Below, piece after piece: positions 1 through 9,218 of a DNA stretch of 64,000 nt. Below the pieces are notes generated by a model. The model was not told where the DNA came from. It was given only the letters and a program-made list of their open reading frames with translations, and did no database searches. Every line of letters starts with the position of its first letter. Within the stretch, counting starts at the first letter, position 1. The position numbers and the translations under genes were made by a program. The stretch comes from Pantoea alhagi (GTDB taxonomy: Bacteria > Pseudomonadota > Gammaproteobacteria > Enterobacterales > Enterobacteriaceae): the NCBI RefSeq assembly GCF_002101395.1, contig NZ_CP019706.1, forward strand, positions 496,001 to 560,000, in the 5' to 3' direction.

Positions 1-589
1 CGTATGGGTAAACGGCCTGGAGGTGGCAAAAACGCCCGATGAGCAGATGGCGAAAGTGCTGTCGGTGCTGCGTCAGGAAAACCACTTTACCAGCCGCCTG
101 ACGGTAGAAGATTTAGTCGGCTTTGGACGCTATCCCTGGTCTAAGGGGCGGTTAACCGCAGAGGATCATCAGCATATTATTACGGCAATGGCGTTTCTGG
201 ATCTGCTGCCGCTGAAAGACCGCTATCTGGACCAGCTGTCGGGCGGCCAGCGTCAGCGCGCCTGCGTAGCGATGGTGCTGTGCCAGGATACCGATTATGT
301 GCTGCTGGATGAACCGCTGAATAATCTGGATATGAAACACAGCGTGGCGATGATGAAACAGCTGCGCCGCGCTGCGGATGAACTGCATAAAACCATTATC
401 CTGGTGATCCATGATATCAATTTCGCCGCAGCCTATTCCGACCATATCATCGCGATGAAACAGGGCGAGGTACTCTATCGCGGAACGCCGCAGGAAATCA
501 TGCAACCGGAGATTATCGAAGCGATTTTCGATACTCGTGTGCATATTGAAACCCTGCATGGCCAGCCTGTTGCTATCTACTACCGCTAA
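1..589 (+). CDS. Iron-chelate ABC transporter ATP-binding subunit (5' end outside window)
   Basis: This is the C-terminal part of an ABC ATPase of the FecE/FepC type, which powers uptake of ferric chelates across the inner membrane. The frame is open from the first bases, reading VWVNGLEVAKTPDEQMAK, so the gene enters from the left and the Walker A part lies outside. Visible are the Q-loop region (VLRQENHFTSRLTV, then FGRYPW), the signature LSGGQRQR, Walker B (YVLLDEPLNNLD) and the H-loop histidine (VIHDINFA). The QRQRACVAMVL and GRYPW stretches are typical of siderophore ATPases. The substrate cannot be told from the ATPase alone. A strong hairpin follows the stop. Confidence 0.88.
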   Translation, partial: VWVNGLEVAKTPDEQMAKVLSVLRQENHFTSRLTVEDLVGFGRYPWSKGRLTAEDHQHIITAMAFLDLLPLKDRYLDQLSGGQRQRACVAMVLCQDTDYVLLDEPLNNLDMKHSVAMMKQLRRAADELHKTIILVIHDINFAAAYSDHIIAMKQGEVLYRGTPQEIMQPEIIEAIFDTRVHIETLHGQPVAIYYR

Positions 590-622
590 TTTCCGGTTGC
601 GCCCCCAGACGCAACCGGAAAA
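589..622 (+). terminator. Hairpin after the iron-chelate ATPase
   Basis: The arms TTTCCGGTTGCG and CGCAACCGGAAA form a long GC-rich stem with a short C-rich loop, directly at the stop codon. Only a weak T run follows, so termination is probable but not certain. It may serve both this gene and the convergent yeaR-like gene. Confidence 0.6.
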
Positions 623-667
623 TGGCAGGCAAAAACGCGTTATCCGCAACGCGCCCGGCCAGCGTGA

Positions 668-1027
668 TTACTTGCCTTTATGGGTATTCACCACCTGACC
701 GATGCCCTTGCCTTGCAGCTCTTCTGCCGGATCGGCAAAGAAATCGATATTGAAATAGGTGTCGTCGGTCAGCAGTTCCACATGGTGCCAGTATTCCGGT
801 GGGCTGATGCCGAAATGCCCTGCCTCGATCACCACTTCGATTTCCGGCGTTTCGTCATGCTCGCTGGCAAAGCCATAATATTTCACCGCGCCCTGCATCA
901 CTGAAAGGCGGCCATAAACGCCCTTTTTAGTGTTGTGGTGGGTCAGCAGCGCACGCGGCACGCTCTCTTTATTCCAGAACGGGGTGGAACGGGTATGTAC
1001 AAAATGGGCAGGAATGCGATGTGCCAT
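668..1027 (-). CDS. yeaR: YeaR-like DUF1971 protein
   Basis: The 119-residue protein matches the E. coli YeaR pattern (FVHTRSTPFWNKE, YGRLSVMQGAVKYYGFA, PPEYWHHVELLTDDTYFNIDFF). It is a small cupin-like DUF1971 protein of the family once linked to tellurite resistance. In E. coli yeaR is induced by nitrate and nitric oxide through Nar and NsrR. The biochemical role is unknown. An earlier ATG (1051) exists, but the second start MAHRIPAH follows AGGA and fits the family length, so it was chosen. Unlike E. coli, no yoaG partner follows; the next gene is dbpA, divergent. Confidence 0.82.
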   Translation of the reverse strand: MAHRIPAHFVHTRSTPFWNKESVPRALLTHHNTKKGVYGRLSVMQGAVKYYGFASEHDETPEIEVVIEAGHFGISPPEYWHHVELLTDDTYFNIDFFADPAEELQGKGIGQVVNTHKGK

Positions 1028-1324
1028 GATGAAATCCTCTTGTTTTTTCATTTAATCTTTCTGCTAATGTTTGTTTTGCAACCTCCGTGCCATCCTAGTT
1101 AAGCATTGTATTGTCAACGGGTTACATTATCCGCCGCTACGCCAGATTGTTAAAAAGACCACCCTCAACGCTGTCGATTTGACAGTCAACCGTCTTACTG
1201 ACAATACTTTGCCGCTGGTTAAAGCCTGTACCGCCAGGCATAACCTTGCTGCGCGTTTTACTGTCGGCCCGCGCAACTTCTGTTAAACTGAGCGCCGCAA
1301 ACCCGCCTGATTAGAGATTTTCCC

Positions 1325-2704
1325 GTGACTGCTTTTTCCACCCTGACGCAACTGCCCGCCAGCCAGCTCGATAACCTGCGCGAAATGGGCTTCGATGCCA
1401 TGACGCCCATTCAGGCCGCCTCTCTGCCCGCCATTCTTGACGGTCGCGACGTGCGCGCCCAGGCAAAAACCGGCAGCGGCAAGACCGCTGCGTTTGGGCT
1501 GGGCATCCTGCAACATATTGATACTGCGCAATACCAGACTCAATCGCTGGTGCTGTGCCCTACGCGTGAGCTGGCTGAACAGGTCAGCAATGAGCTGCGT
1601 CGCCTGGCGCGCTTTACGCGCAATATAAAAATTCTGACGCTGTGCGGCGGCCAGCCGGTAGCCGCTCAGCGCGATTCCCTGGTGCATGCGCCGCATATTG
1701 TGGTGGGCACGCCGGGCCGTATTCTCGATCACCTGAAGCGTGAAACGCTGGATCTTTCTCAGCTGCGTTCGCTGGTGCTGGATGAAGCGGACCGCATGCT
1801 GGAGATGGGCTTCCTGGAAGATATGGAAGTGATTGTCAGCCATACGCCGCCGCAGCGTCAGACACTGCTGTTTTCCGCTACCTGGCCGCACGGCATTATT
1901 GCCATCAGCAAGCGTTTTCAGCGTGATGCGCTCTCTATCGCCACGGAAGATGTCACCGAGCTGCCAACCATTGAGCAATACTTTTATGAGGCGAGCAGCC
2001 GGGAAAAATTAACGCTGCTGATCGCCCTGCTCAGTCAGCAGCAGCCCACCTCCTGCGTGGTGTTTTGCAACACCAAACGCGAGTGCGACGATATTGCCGC
2101 CGCGCTGGAGAACAGCAATATCAGCGCGCTGGCGCTGCATGGCGATCTGGAACAGCGCGATCGCGATCGGGTGCTGATCCGCTTTGCTAACGGCAGCTGT
2201 CGGGTGCTGGTGGCAACCGATGTCGCCGCGCGCGGGCTGGATATCAAAGCGCTGGCGATGGTAGTGAACTATCAGCTCTCTTTCGATCCGGAAGTGCATG
2301 TTCACCGTATTGGCCGCACCGCGCGTGCCGGTGAACAAGGTACGGCGGTCAGCTTTGTCGCGCCGGATGAGATGGTGCGTGCGCATGCGCTGGAAGACTA
2401 TTTACAGCAGACGCTGAACTGGGTCTCTTCCGCTACGCTGAAAAATCAGCCGCAGCAGGCGCTGCCCGCCGCGATGATGACGCTTTGTATTGACGGTGGT
2501 CGCAAAGCGAAAATCCGTCCGGGCGATATTCTTGGCGCGCTAACCGGCGAGGCGGGATTCAGTGCCGATCTGATCGGCAAGATTGATTTGACCCCGACAC
2601 ATGCCTATGTGGCTATCGCCGCCGCTCAGGCGAAGACGGCGCTGATTAAGCTCAAACAGGGCAAGATCAAGGGCAAAAGCTGCCGCGCTATCCTGCTGAA
2701 ATAA
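1325..2704 (+). CDS. dbpA: ATP-dependent RNA helicase DbpA
   Basis: This 459-residue DEAD-box helicase remodels 23S rRNA during late assembly of the 50S subunit. It shows the Q motif (MTPIQAASLPAI), Walker A AKTGSGKT, PTRELAEQV, the DEAD box (VLDEADRML), SAT, and the C-terminal helicase motifs (ATDVAARGLDI, HRIGRTARAG). The tail from about residue 380 is the RNA-binding domain that gives DbpA its specificity for hairpin 92 of 23S rRNA. Length equals the E. coli protein (457). The start is GTG, with MTAFSTL as in E. coli DbpA. A 28-nt hairpin at 2711-2738 lies just downstream. Confidence 0.96.
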   Translation: MTAFSTLTQLPASQLDNLREMGFDAMTPIQAASLPAILDGRDVRAQAKTGSGKTAAFGLGILQHIDTAQYQTQSLVLCPTRELAEQVSNELRRLARFTRNIKILTLCGGQPVAAQRDSLVHAPHIVVGTPGRILDHLKRETLDLSQLRSLVLDEADRMLEMGFLEDMEVIVSHTPPQRQTLLFSATWPHGIIAISKRFQRDALSIATEDVTELPTIEQYFYEASSREKLTLLIALLSQQQPTSCVVFCNTKRECDDIAAALENSNISALALHGDLEQRDRDRVLIRFANGSCRVLVATDVAARGLDIKALAMVVNYQLSFDPEVHVHRIGRTARAGEQGTAVSFVAPDEMVRAHALEDYLQQTLNWVSSATLKNQPQQALPAAMMTLCIDGGRKAKIRPGDILGALTGEAGFSADLIGKIDLTPTHAYVAIAAAQAKTALIKLKQGKIKGKSCRAILLK

Positions 2705-2710
2705 CCCTGC

Positions 2711-2738
2711 GGCGCGCTTTTATAACCAAAAGCGCGCC
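2711..2738 (+). terminator. Hairpin after dbpA
   Basis: GGCGCGCTTTT pairs with AAAAGCGCGCC across a six-base loop. The stem is long but no T run follows, so this may be a 3'-end stabilising hairpin as much as a terminator. Confidence 0.5.
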
Positions 2739-2824
2739 TGCTGCCTGGGTTTATCCGCAGGCGTCAATTTCCCGGAATGAATTTGTTTGTCGGCAACATG
2801 ATAAAGGCGATGCCGTTCGCTTTT

Positions 2825-3037
2825 TTACGGCGTAACAGGCTCTTTGCTCTCCACCCTTTCTTTATTTGTTACCTGCAACGCGGTCTGCAACTGGATGAAC
2901 AGCATTTCATCGGCCGCGCTCCACATCTCACCTTTTCCCTTCAGCAGCTCACGCAGCAGCGTTGACCACTGTCCAATGCGAATCCACTCTTCCGAAGACA
3001 AAACGGGTAATGATGCTTTATCTGCTACAACAGCCAT
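2825..3037 (-). CDS. Small hypothetical protein
   Basis: A 70-residue frame encodes MAVVADKASLPVL and then a mainly helical stretch (EEWIRIGQWSTLLRELLKGKG). The chosen ATG has GGGG eight bases upstream; an ATG 12 bases earlier is also open. I do not recognise the family. It stands alone between dbpA and the CorA-like gene, convergent with dbpA. No signal peptide or membrane segment is visible. It may be a genus-specific gene or chance. Confidence 0.42.
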   Translation of the reverse strand: MAVVADKASLPVLSSEEWIRIGQWSTLLRELLKGKGEMWSAADEMLFIQLQTALQVTNKERVESKEPVTP

Positions 3038-3230
3038 AAACAACCCCATAAATCAATGATGTCCGCTAAAGCCGAATGCTGGCGGTAAGCTATGTTAATT
3101 CAGAGAGGTCAGGGTTTCCCAGCAATTGACCCGAAGCCGGTGATTTTCCAGATTTTCTTTAGCTGCGCTGACAATAACGTCTACCCTTATTTTGGGAAGA
3201 AACCAGACTATAAAGGGAGCCACGTGAGCT

Positions 3231-4199
3231 ATGGTTGTGAACAGTATCGTTTATCGCAACGGAGAGCGGGGAGAAGTGATTGCTCCCGAAAACATCAGCG
3301 ACATTATCAATGAGCCGGATGCGTTTATCTGGCTGGGGCTGTATCAACCCGATCCACCCTTTATGAAAAAGATGCAGGAGGAGTTTGGCCTGCATGAACT
3401 GGCGATTGAGGATGCTCTTACCGCCCACCAGCGCCCCAAGATTGAACAGTATGGCGAATCGCTGTTTATTGTGCTGAAAACGGCGCACCTGACGGAAGAG
3501 AACCGCATTGAATTTGGCGAAACCCACTTCTTTGTCAGCGAAAAATTCCTGATTACCGTACGTCACGGGGCATCTGATAGCTATGCGCCGATCCGCCTGC
3601 GCGCGGAGGAGCGTAGCGAAATGTTAGGTAAAGGGGTCGGCTTTCCGCTTTACTGCATTTTTGACTTTATCGTGGATAACTACAGCAACATCACCGCCGC
3701 GCTCGGCGGGCGTATCAACGAGCTGGAGGGGGCAATGTTCCGCACCGAATTCGATCGCCGGTCGGTGCAGGAGGTTTATACGCTGCGACGTCAGCTGCTG
3801 GCACTGCGTAACGCAGCGATGCCGGTTGATGAGATATGCAATCAGCTGATTCGCCTGCATGAAAATATTATTCCTAAACCGCTGCGCGCCTATATCCGCG
3901 ACGTGCAGGATCATGCGCATCACGTGGTCACCGATACCGATGATATGCGTGAAATTCTGACCAACGCCATGCACGTAAACCTGGCGCTGGTGACGGTACA
4001 GCAAAACGAAGTGGTGAAAAAGCTGGCGGGCTGGGGCGCAATCCTGGTGATCCCGACGGTGATTTTCAGTATGTATGGGATGAACTTTGAAAGTATGCCG
4101 GAACTGCATTCGCCGTTTGGCTACCCGCTGGCGATTGGCGGCACGCTGGCGGCCTGTGGGGCGCTCTATCTACGTCTGAAACGCGCCCGCTGGCTGTAG
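3231..4199 (+). CDS. CorA-family divalent cation transporter
   Basis: The 322-residue protein is a member of the CorA magnesium/cobalt channel family, a pentameric inner-membrane channel. The cytoplasmic funnel fills the first 250 residues. Two membrane segments end the protein: one before the family signature YGMNF (LAGWGAILVIPTVIFSMYGMNF), and one after it (YPLAIGGTLAACGALYLRL), followed by the basic tail KRARWL. The GMN signature favours Mg/Co transport over the zinc exporter ZntB, although zntB adjoins dbpA in E. coli. The basic C-terminus and MPEL loop are canonical. Transcription ends at a hairpin shared with the convergent chemoreceptor gene. Confidence 0.88.
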   Translation: MVVNSIVYRNGERGEVIAPENISDIINEPDAFIWLGLYQPDPPFMKKMQEEFGLHELAIEDALTAHQRPKIEQYGESLFIVLKTAHLTEENRIEFGETHFFVSEKFLITVRHGASDSYAPIRLRAEERSEMLGKGVGFPLYCIFDFIVDNYSNITAALGGRINELEGAMFRTEFDRRSVQEVYTLRRQLLALRNAAMPVDEICNQLIRLHENIIPKPLRAYIRDVQDHAHHVVTDTDDMREILTNAMHVNLALVTVQQNEVVKKLAGWGAILVIPTVIFSMYGMNFESMPELHSPFGYPLAIGGTLAACGALYLRLKRARWL

Positions 4200-4252
4200 A
4201 GCGGCCAGCGGACGTGAAACATCGTGGCTTTGGCGAAACCGCGCAGGGAACA

Positions 4253-4281
4253 CCGTACGGGCGCAACTGTTGCCCGTACGG
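4253..4281. terminator. Bidirectional hairpin between corA-like gene and chemoreceptor
   Basis: CCGTACGGGC and GCCCGTACGG form a perfect 10-bp stem with a 9-base loop in the 89-bp gap between two convergent genes. Confidence 0.6.
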
Positions 4282-4288
4282 TTACCCA

Positions 4289-5878
4289 TTAGCTTTCTGT
4301 TTGCGACGAACGCAGTTTAAAGACCCCAACGCTTTCCAGCAGCTTTTCTGCCTGGTGCTGGAGCGACTGCGCCGCCGCCGTTGACTCCTGCGACAGCGAG
4401 GCATTTTGCTGAGTCGCGGTATCCATCTGCGTGACCGCAAGGTTAACCTGATCGATGCCGGTACTCTGCTCTTCACTGGCAGCTGAAACGCTCTCCATCA
4501 GTTCGCTAACGCGTTTCACGCCGGTAATAATCTCCGCCATGGTCTCACCCGCGCTTTTCACCAGTTCGTTGCCTTCCGCCACACAGCTTACTGAGCGGTC
4601 AATCAAGCGGCGAATATCCTGCGCGGCGCTGGCCGAACGCTGCGCCAGCGCGCGCACTTCGGCGGCGACCACCGCAAAACCGCGTCCCTCCACCCCGGCA
4701 CGTGCCGCCTCTACTGCGGCGTTGAGCGCCAGAATATTGGTCTGGAAAGCGATGCCGTCGATAACGCTGATAATGTCATTAATCTGCCGTGAAAACTGGT
4801 GGATCTCGCCCATCGTTTCCACCACTTTATCCACCATCTCGCCACCCTGCCCGGCCATTTTGCTGGTATCACTGGCGATAGCGCTGGCGTGACCGGCGTT
4901 GCGGGCGTTGTTTTTCACCACCGATGTCAGCTCTTCCATCGAGGCGGCAGTCTGTTCCAGCGCGCTGGCCTGCGATTCGTTGCGTGAAGAGAGCTCACGG
5001 CTGCCGGTAGCGATCTGGATAGAAGCGGTCGCGATGGTTTCGGTGCCGTTGCGTACCCCAGCGACAATTGACGCCAGGTTATCATTCATCTCGCGCAGCG
5101 CCGTCATCAGCTCAGCGGTTTCATCCCGTCCCTGCGGAGTGATAACGGTTTGCAAATCTCCCGACGCCACGGTACGCGCGACCGATACGGCTGCTTTCAG
5201 CGGATGCGTAATGCTGCGTACCAGCCACCAGGTGATCAGGCTGCCTGCCAGCAATACCGCAATCATCGTGAGCCAGAGCAGGTTACGTGTCTGCTGGTAT
5301 TGCGTCAGGCTGCGCTCTGACATCTGCTGATTCAGGAGCTGGGCATGCGCCAGGGTTCGCGTGACCACTTCGTCGATCATTTTAGTTGGTTCGCGATCGA
5401 TGCCGGAAACCAGATGATCCACACGCTGGGCGCTACTGGCATCTGAAATATCATATTGTTGCAGCGCATCAATATACTGCTGTTGCAGGCTGGCATGGAG
5501 CTGTAGCGTCTTCTGCACGACTTGCGGGTCCATACCGATCTCCCGCTGCAACGTTAACAGCTTTTGCAATAACCCCTGAGTTTGCTCGCTCTGCTTTAGA
5601 AACGCCGCACGATATTTATTGAATGTTTCTTCGCCCTGGGTACCGCGCAGCAGAATATTTTTCCACTCCTGTACCTGCAGTTTGAACTGTACCTGAGCGT
5701 TACGCGCGGTATCGATACTTTCGGCCACACGCATTTCACTGGCCATGATTTCGTTGATTTTTTCCAGCCCCCCGGCATTAACGCTAATACCGCGTAGCCC
5801 GCAAAACAGCGTGGCCAGCAGCAATAATGTGGCAAGGAAACCGAGACGTTGCCCGATTTTGAACTGATTGAGTTTCAT
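4289..5878 (-). CDS. Methyl-accepting chemotaxis protein
   Basis: This 529-residue transmembrane receptor signals through CheA/CheW. It has a first membrane segment at about residues 13-32 (LGFLATLLLLATLFCGL), a periplasmic four-helix-type sensor domain to about 195, a second segment (LLWLTMIAVLLAGSLITWWLV), a HAMP domain, and the cytoplasmic signalling domain with the conserved hairpin tip (IDGIAFQTNILALNAAVEAA). The C-terminus ends ...FKLRSSQTES and lacks the NWETF-type pentapeptide, so it would rely on other receptors for CheR/CheB recruitment. The ligand is unknown. It is a single-gene unit. Confidence 0.93.
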   Translation of the reverse strand: MKLNQFKIGQRLGFLATLLLLATLFCGLRGISVNAGGLEKINEIMASEMRVAESIDTARNAQVQFKLQVQEWKNILLRGTQGEETFNKYRAAFLKQSEQTQGLLQKLLTLQREIGMDPQVVQKTLQLHASLQQQYIDALQQYDISDASSAQRVDHLVSGIDREPTKMIDEVVTRTLAHAQLLNQQMSERSLTQYQQTRNLLWLTMIAVLLAGSLITWWLVRSITHPLKAAVSVARTVASGDLQTVITPQGRDETAELMTALREMNDNLASIVAGVRNGTETIATASIQIATGSRELSSRNESQASALEQTAASMEELTSVVKNNARNAGHASAIASDTSKMAGQGGEMVDKVVETMGEIHQFSRQINDIISVIDGIAFQTNILALNAAVEAARAGVEGRGFAVVAAEVRALAQRSASAAQDIRRLIDRSVSCVAEGNELVKSAGETMAEIITGVKRVSELMESVSAASEEQSTGIDQVNLAVTQMDTATQQNASLSQESTAAAQSLQHQAEKLLESVGVFKLRSSQTES

Positions 5879-6032
5879 ATTTTTCCCGTGGTGATAAAAA
5901 AACGCCGCCAGTGTGGTGCGTTCATGGGTTATCGACCGCGAGGCAACGGGGCTTTATGGCTAATGCAGAGAATAAGCGCGGAGAGCAAAAAAGGTTTTAT
6001 CGGCTGACGCGCCCGCAGCATTAACTGGGAGT

Positions 6033-7022
6033 TTATACGGGCGCGGGGCCGACAGAATCACGGATGACCAGGGTTCCGGTTAAACCATGCTCTGGCGTAA
6101 CAGGCGATAGCTGAAGAATTTGCTCTACCGCGCACTGGATCATTTGCTCAATCGGCGTATCCAGCGTGGTCAGCGCCGGAGAAAAATAGTGGCCGACTTT
6201 GGCATTATCAAACCCGGCGACAGAAATATCCTGCGGCACCCTGACGCCACGATCGGTAAGCGCCTTGATCGCGCCCAGCGCCATGTCATCGTTGGCGGCC
6301 AGTATCGCGGTAAAAGGCTCTGCGCTATCAATTAGCGTCAACGCTGCCTGATAACCGCTTTCCATACTCCAGTCGCCCTGAGCAATTAGCGCGGCGCTGT
6401 ACGGGTTGACGTAATCCTGCCACGCCTGCTGACGCGCTTTATTGCTGGGAGACGGCATTTTGCCGCAAATCCAGGCGATGCGGGTGTGTCCCTGACTCAG
6501 CAGATATTCCATCATGATTTCACCGCCGCGATAGTGATCGATAAAAATATTGCGATCAGGACGCACGGTAAGCCGCTGGTTAAGGATCATCACCGGCACC
6601 GGACTTTCATTAATGATTTTTTCCAGCTGCGCCTGGGTGGTATGGCGGGCATAGACCATGATGCCGGCGCATTTCATCCGCACCAGAAAATCGATGGCGT
6701 TGATCTCTTCGTCAGCGGAATGTTTACCATCAGCAAAAATAAGCCGGTGGTCATGCTGCTCGCAAAACTTCGCCGCGTTATAAACCAGCGTAGAGAAAAA
6801 GGGACCGTTATACACTTCATTAGTGATGACCAGGCCAATCATGCTGCTTTTTTGCGTGGCCAGCTGCTGCGCCAGCAGATTGGGACGATAGCCCGTCTCG
6901 GCAATCGCTTTATACACCAGCGCTTTAACTTCCTCCCTGACGACGTTTTTACCATTTAGTACGCGTGATACCGTGGATTTGGATACCCCGGCACAACGCG
7001 CAACGTCCAGCATAGTCACCAT
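6033..7022 (-). CDS. LacI-family transcription regulator (AscG-like)
   Basis: A 329-residue repressor with an N-terminal helix-turn-helix (MVTMLDVARCAGVSKSTVSRV) and hinge (NGKNVVREEV), followed by a periplasmic-binding-protein-like sugar domain (about 60-329). It resembles AscG, the repressor of E. coli cryptic beta-glucoside genes. It lies downstream of the beta-glucoside PTS gene on the same strand, separated by a terminator at 7128-7149, so it probably has its own promoter. The two palindromes TGAAACCGGTTTCA and TGCAACCGGTTTCA before the PTS gene have the form of LacI-family operators and are its likely targets. Confidence 0.88.
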   Translation of the reverse strand: MVTMLDVARCAGVSKSTVSRVLNGKNVVREEVKALVYKAIAETGYRPNLLAQQLATQKSSMIGLVITNEVYNGPFFSTLVYNAAKFCEQHDHRLIFADGKHSADEEINAIDFLVRMKCAGIMVYARHTTQAQLEKIINESPVPVMILNQRLTVRPDRNIFIDHYRGGEIMMEYLLSQGHTRIAWICGKMPSPSNKARQQAWQDYVNPYSAALIAQGDWSMESGYQAALTLIDSAEPFTAILAANDDMALGAIKALTDRGVRVPQDISVAGFDNAKVGHYFSPALTTLDTPIEQMIQCAVEQILQLSPVTPEHGLTGTLVIRDSVGPAPV

Positions 7023-7127
7023 TACAGCCTCGCTTATAGAGAGAACGATCTCCTTTAACAGGAGCGGCTAAAACGGGCGCCAGTATAGCGTAAAGATCAT
7101 CCGGTAGAAGTAAGTTGTCGACGATAA

Positions 7128-7149
7128 AAAGGGTTCTGATGAACCCTTT
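7128..7149 (-). terminator. Terminator of the beta-glucoside PTS gene
   Basis: Read on the minus strand, AAAGGGTTC and GAACCCTTT form the stem, followed by a T run. It separates the PTS gene from the LacI-type gene. Confidence 0.72.
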
Positions 7150-7158
7150 AACTTATCG

Positions 7159-9144
7159 TTAGCTGAGCGCCATTACCGGCGCGCCGGAGACGACCGGGCC
7201 GTTATGGAGATATTTGGTTAACTGATAATCTTCACCATTGATGACCAGGAAAGGCGTGGTGATATCATAGCCAGCGGCGATAATGTCCTGGCGTTGAAAC
7301 CTGATCAGCGGCGTGCCTGCCGTGACCTTATCCCCAACGCTGACCAGCGTGGAAAAGTGCTGCCCGCCGAGCTTCACCGTATCCAGGCCAACATGTATCA
7401 GCAATTCCGCGCCGTTAGCGCACAGCAACCCTACGGCGTGATGGCTGTCGACGGTACTGGCCACCTCAGCATCGCAGGGCGCGACGATGGTCTCCTCTTC
7501 CGGCACGATGGCGATACCGTCGCCCAGCAGGCCACCGGAAAAAATTTCATCCCTAACCTCAGCCAGCGGCAGCGCTTTGCCCGCCACGGGACTCATCAGC
7601 ATTAAGGCTGAAGTAACATTTGCAGATGCGCGCTCTAAGGTCGCGGGCGTGGAAACAGCAGCATGTGGGCCGGCAGCGTTTTGAGAGGCGGTGCCGGAAG
7701 CAGCGTTTTGAGAGGCGGTGCCGGAGGCAGCGGCAGAGGCCGCCGGGCCTGGTGCGGCGCGCGTCTCATCCGCTTTGGCTTCCGGCTCTTTAAAGCCCAC
7801 CAGGAAAACCAGAATAAAGGTCACCGCCATTGTCACCAGCACGCCCGTAACTTCCCCGATAAAGGACATCGGATTTTCCGGGCTAATAGCGTTTACAATG
7901 GTTAACAGCCCCGGCAGACCGGCATAGGCGTAGTAATAGCTGCCGAACAGGCTGGTGACAATCGCCCCGACTGCACCGCCGATACAGCCGCAAATAAAAG
8001 GCTTTTTCAGCTTCAGCGTTACGCCATAAATGGCAGGCTCGGTAATGCCGAACACGCCGGTCAACCCGGCAGAGTAAGCAACGGTTTTAAAACCGCGCTG
8101 CTTTGCTTTCAGCGCACAGGCGAAGGCGGCCGCCATCTGCCCGACCACGGCCATGGTCTGAAAAGCCTGAAATGAATCGCGCCCGTGCAGGTCAAAGTTG
8201 GCCATGACCACGGGCGTAATCCCCCAGTGGACGCCAAAGATCACGATAACCTGCCATACGCCGCCAATTACCGCCGCCGCCAGCGCGGGCGCGGTGTCAA
8301 ACAGCCAGTTGTAGCCCCAGGCAATGCCATTGGCAAGACCAGAGGTCACCGGCCCAATCAGCACCAGCGTCAGGGGAACCATAATCACCGCACAGATAAG
8401 CGGCGTGAACAGCGGGGCAACCACCTGTGGCAACCCGCGCTCAACAAAACGTTCCAGATAAGCGAGGCCCAGCACCAGGAACAGCGGCGGCAAAACGGAT
8501 GAGGTATAGACCGTTTCAGCCAGCGGCAAAGAGAAAAAGGTTACCGTATCGCCTTTAGCGATCTGCGCGGCTATTACCGCCCAGTCGGGATTGATCAGCG
8601 CACAGCAGCAGAACAGCGCAATAAACATATTGCACTTAAAGAATTTAGAGGCGGTAACGGCAATAAAGACCGGCAGGAAAGCAAAGGGCGTCCAGGAGAT
8701 AAAGTTAAGCACGCTAAAGGCGCCGGTTTGCTGAAACGAGGGCAGAAACCAGTTAACGGTGATCAAAATCCCCTGCAAAATACCGGCTGCCGCCAGCACG
8801 TAGATAATCGGCGCAAATACCGCAGACATGGTTGCAATCACCGTATCCAAAAAGCGCCTTTTCTCGCTGCTGTTTTGCAGCTTATCGGGATCAACAATAG
8901 CGGCAAGCGCATCATAAACATCCGCGACGTGCGTGCCGATGACCACCTGAAACTGGCCGCCGCTAAGCACTACGGTAATCACGCCGGGCAGCTGCTTAAC
9001 CTTTTCAACCGCGCCAGCAGGCACATCTTTTAACACCAGCCGCAGGCGCGTTGCGCAGCGGGTAAAGCCGATCAGGTTCGTTTCCCCTCCCGTCTCATTC
9101 AGAATCTCAGAGGCTAATTTAGAATAATCTCTTATTTTTCCCAT
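7159..9144 (-). CDS. PTS beta-glucoside transporter, fused EIIBCA
   Basis: This 661-residue protein imports and phosphorylates a beta-glucoside. Domains run IIB (residues 1-90, phosphocysteine in FTRCATRLR), IIC (about 100-460, many membrane helices with GITEPAIYG) and IIA (about 510-660, phosphohistidine in LIHVGLDTV). The order is that of BglF/AscF. The start ATG at 9144 has AGGGA six bases upstream; longer frames would include operator DNA. The IIC-IIA linker is rich in Ala/Gly/Ser and carries a perfect repeat of nine residues, encoded by two 27-bp units at 7677-7730. No phospho-beta-glucosidase gene adjoins it, which is unusual; the enzyme must be encoded elsewhere. Confidence 0.92.
   Translation of the reverse strand: MGKIRDYSKLASEILNETGGETNLIGFTRCATRLRLVLKDVPAGAVEKVKQLPGVITVVLSGGQFQVVIGTHVADVYDALAAIVDPDKLQNSSEKRRFLDTVIATMSAVFAPIIYVLAAAGILQGILITVNWFLPSFQQTGAFSVLNFISWTPFAFLPVFIAVTASKFFKCNMFIALFCCCALINPDWAVIAAQIAKGDTVTFFSLPLAETVYTSSVLPPLFLVLGLAYLERFVERGLPQVVAPLFTPLICAVIMVPLTLVLIGPVTSGLANGIAWGYNWLFDTAPALAAAVIGGVWQVIVIFGVHWGITPVVMANFDLHGRDSFQAFQTMAVVGQMAAAFACALKAKQRGFKTVAYSAGLTGVFGITEPAIYGVTLKLKKPFICGCIGGAVGAIVTSLFGSYYYAYAGLPGLLTIVNAISPENPMSFIGEVTGVLVTMAVTFILVFLVGFKEPEAKADETRAAPGPAASAAASGTASQNAASGTASQNAAGPHAAVSTPATLERASANVTSALMLMSPVAGKALPLAEVRDEIFSGGLLGDGIAIVPEEETIVAPCDAEVASTVDSHHAVGLLCANGAELLIHVGLDTVKLGGQHFSTLVSVGDKVTAGTPLIRFQRQDIIAAGYDITTPFLVINGEDYQLTKYLHNGPVVSGAPVMALS
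7677..7730. repeat. Two 27-bp tandem repeats in the PTS linker
   Basis: Positions 7677-7703 and 7704-7730 differ at one base. They encode two copies of a nine-residue unit (TASQNAASG) in the flexible linker between IIC and IIA. The repeat keeps frame, so copy number could vary without inactivating the gene. Confidence 0.9.
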
Positions 9145-9168
9145 GGTCATTCCCTGCTGCTCAGTAGT

Positions 9169-9218
9169 TGAAACCGGTTTCATCCTGGCATCGGCACTAT
9201 TTTCTGCAACCGGTTTCA
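9169..9218. promoter_or_regulatory. Two LacI-family operator palindromes before the PTS gene
   Basis: TGAAACCGGTTTCA (9169-9182) is a perfect palindrome with the central CG step of LacI/GalR operators. TGCAACCGGTTTCA (9205-9218) differs at one base. Centres are 36 bp apart, placing both upstream of the ATG at 9144. The adjacent LacI-type regulator is the obvious candidate. Confidence 0.8.

Noticed and set aside
152..649. Long frame opposite the iron-chelate ATPase gene
   Set aside because: It lies wholly opposite a clear ABC ATPase and has no recognisable domain.
3231..4199. Assignment as the zinc exporter ZntB
   Set aside because: The neighbour dbpA suggested it, but the GMN signature and C-terminal basic tail fit CorA-type Mg/Co channels.
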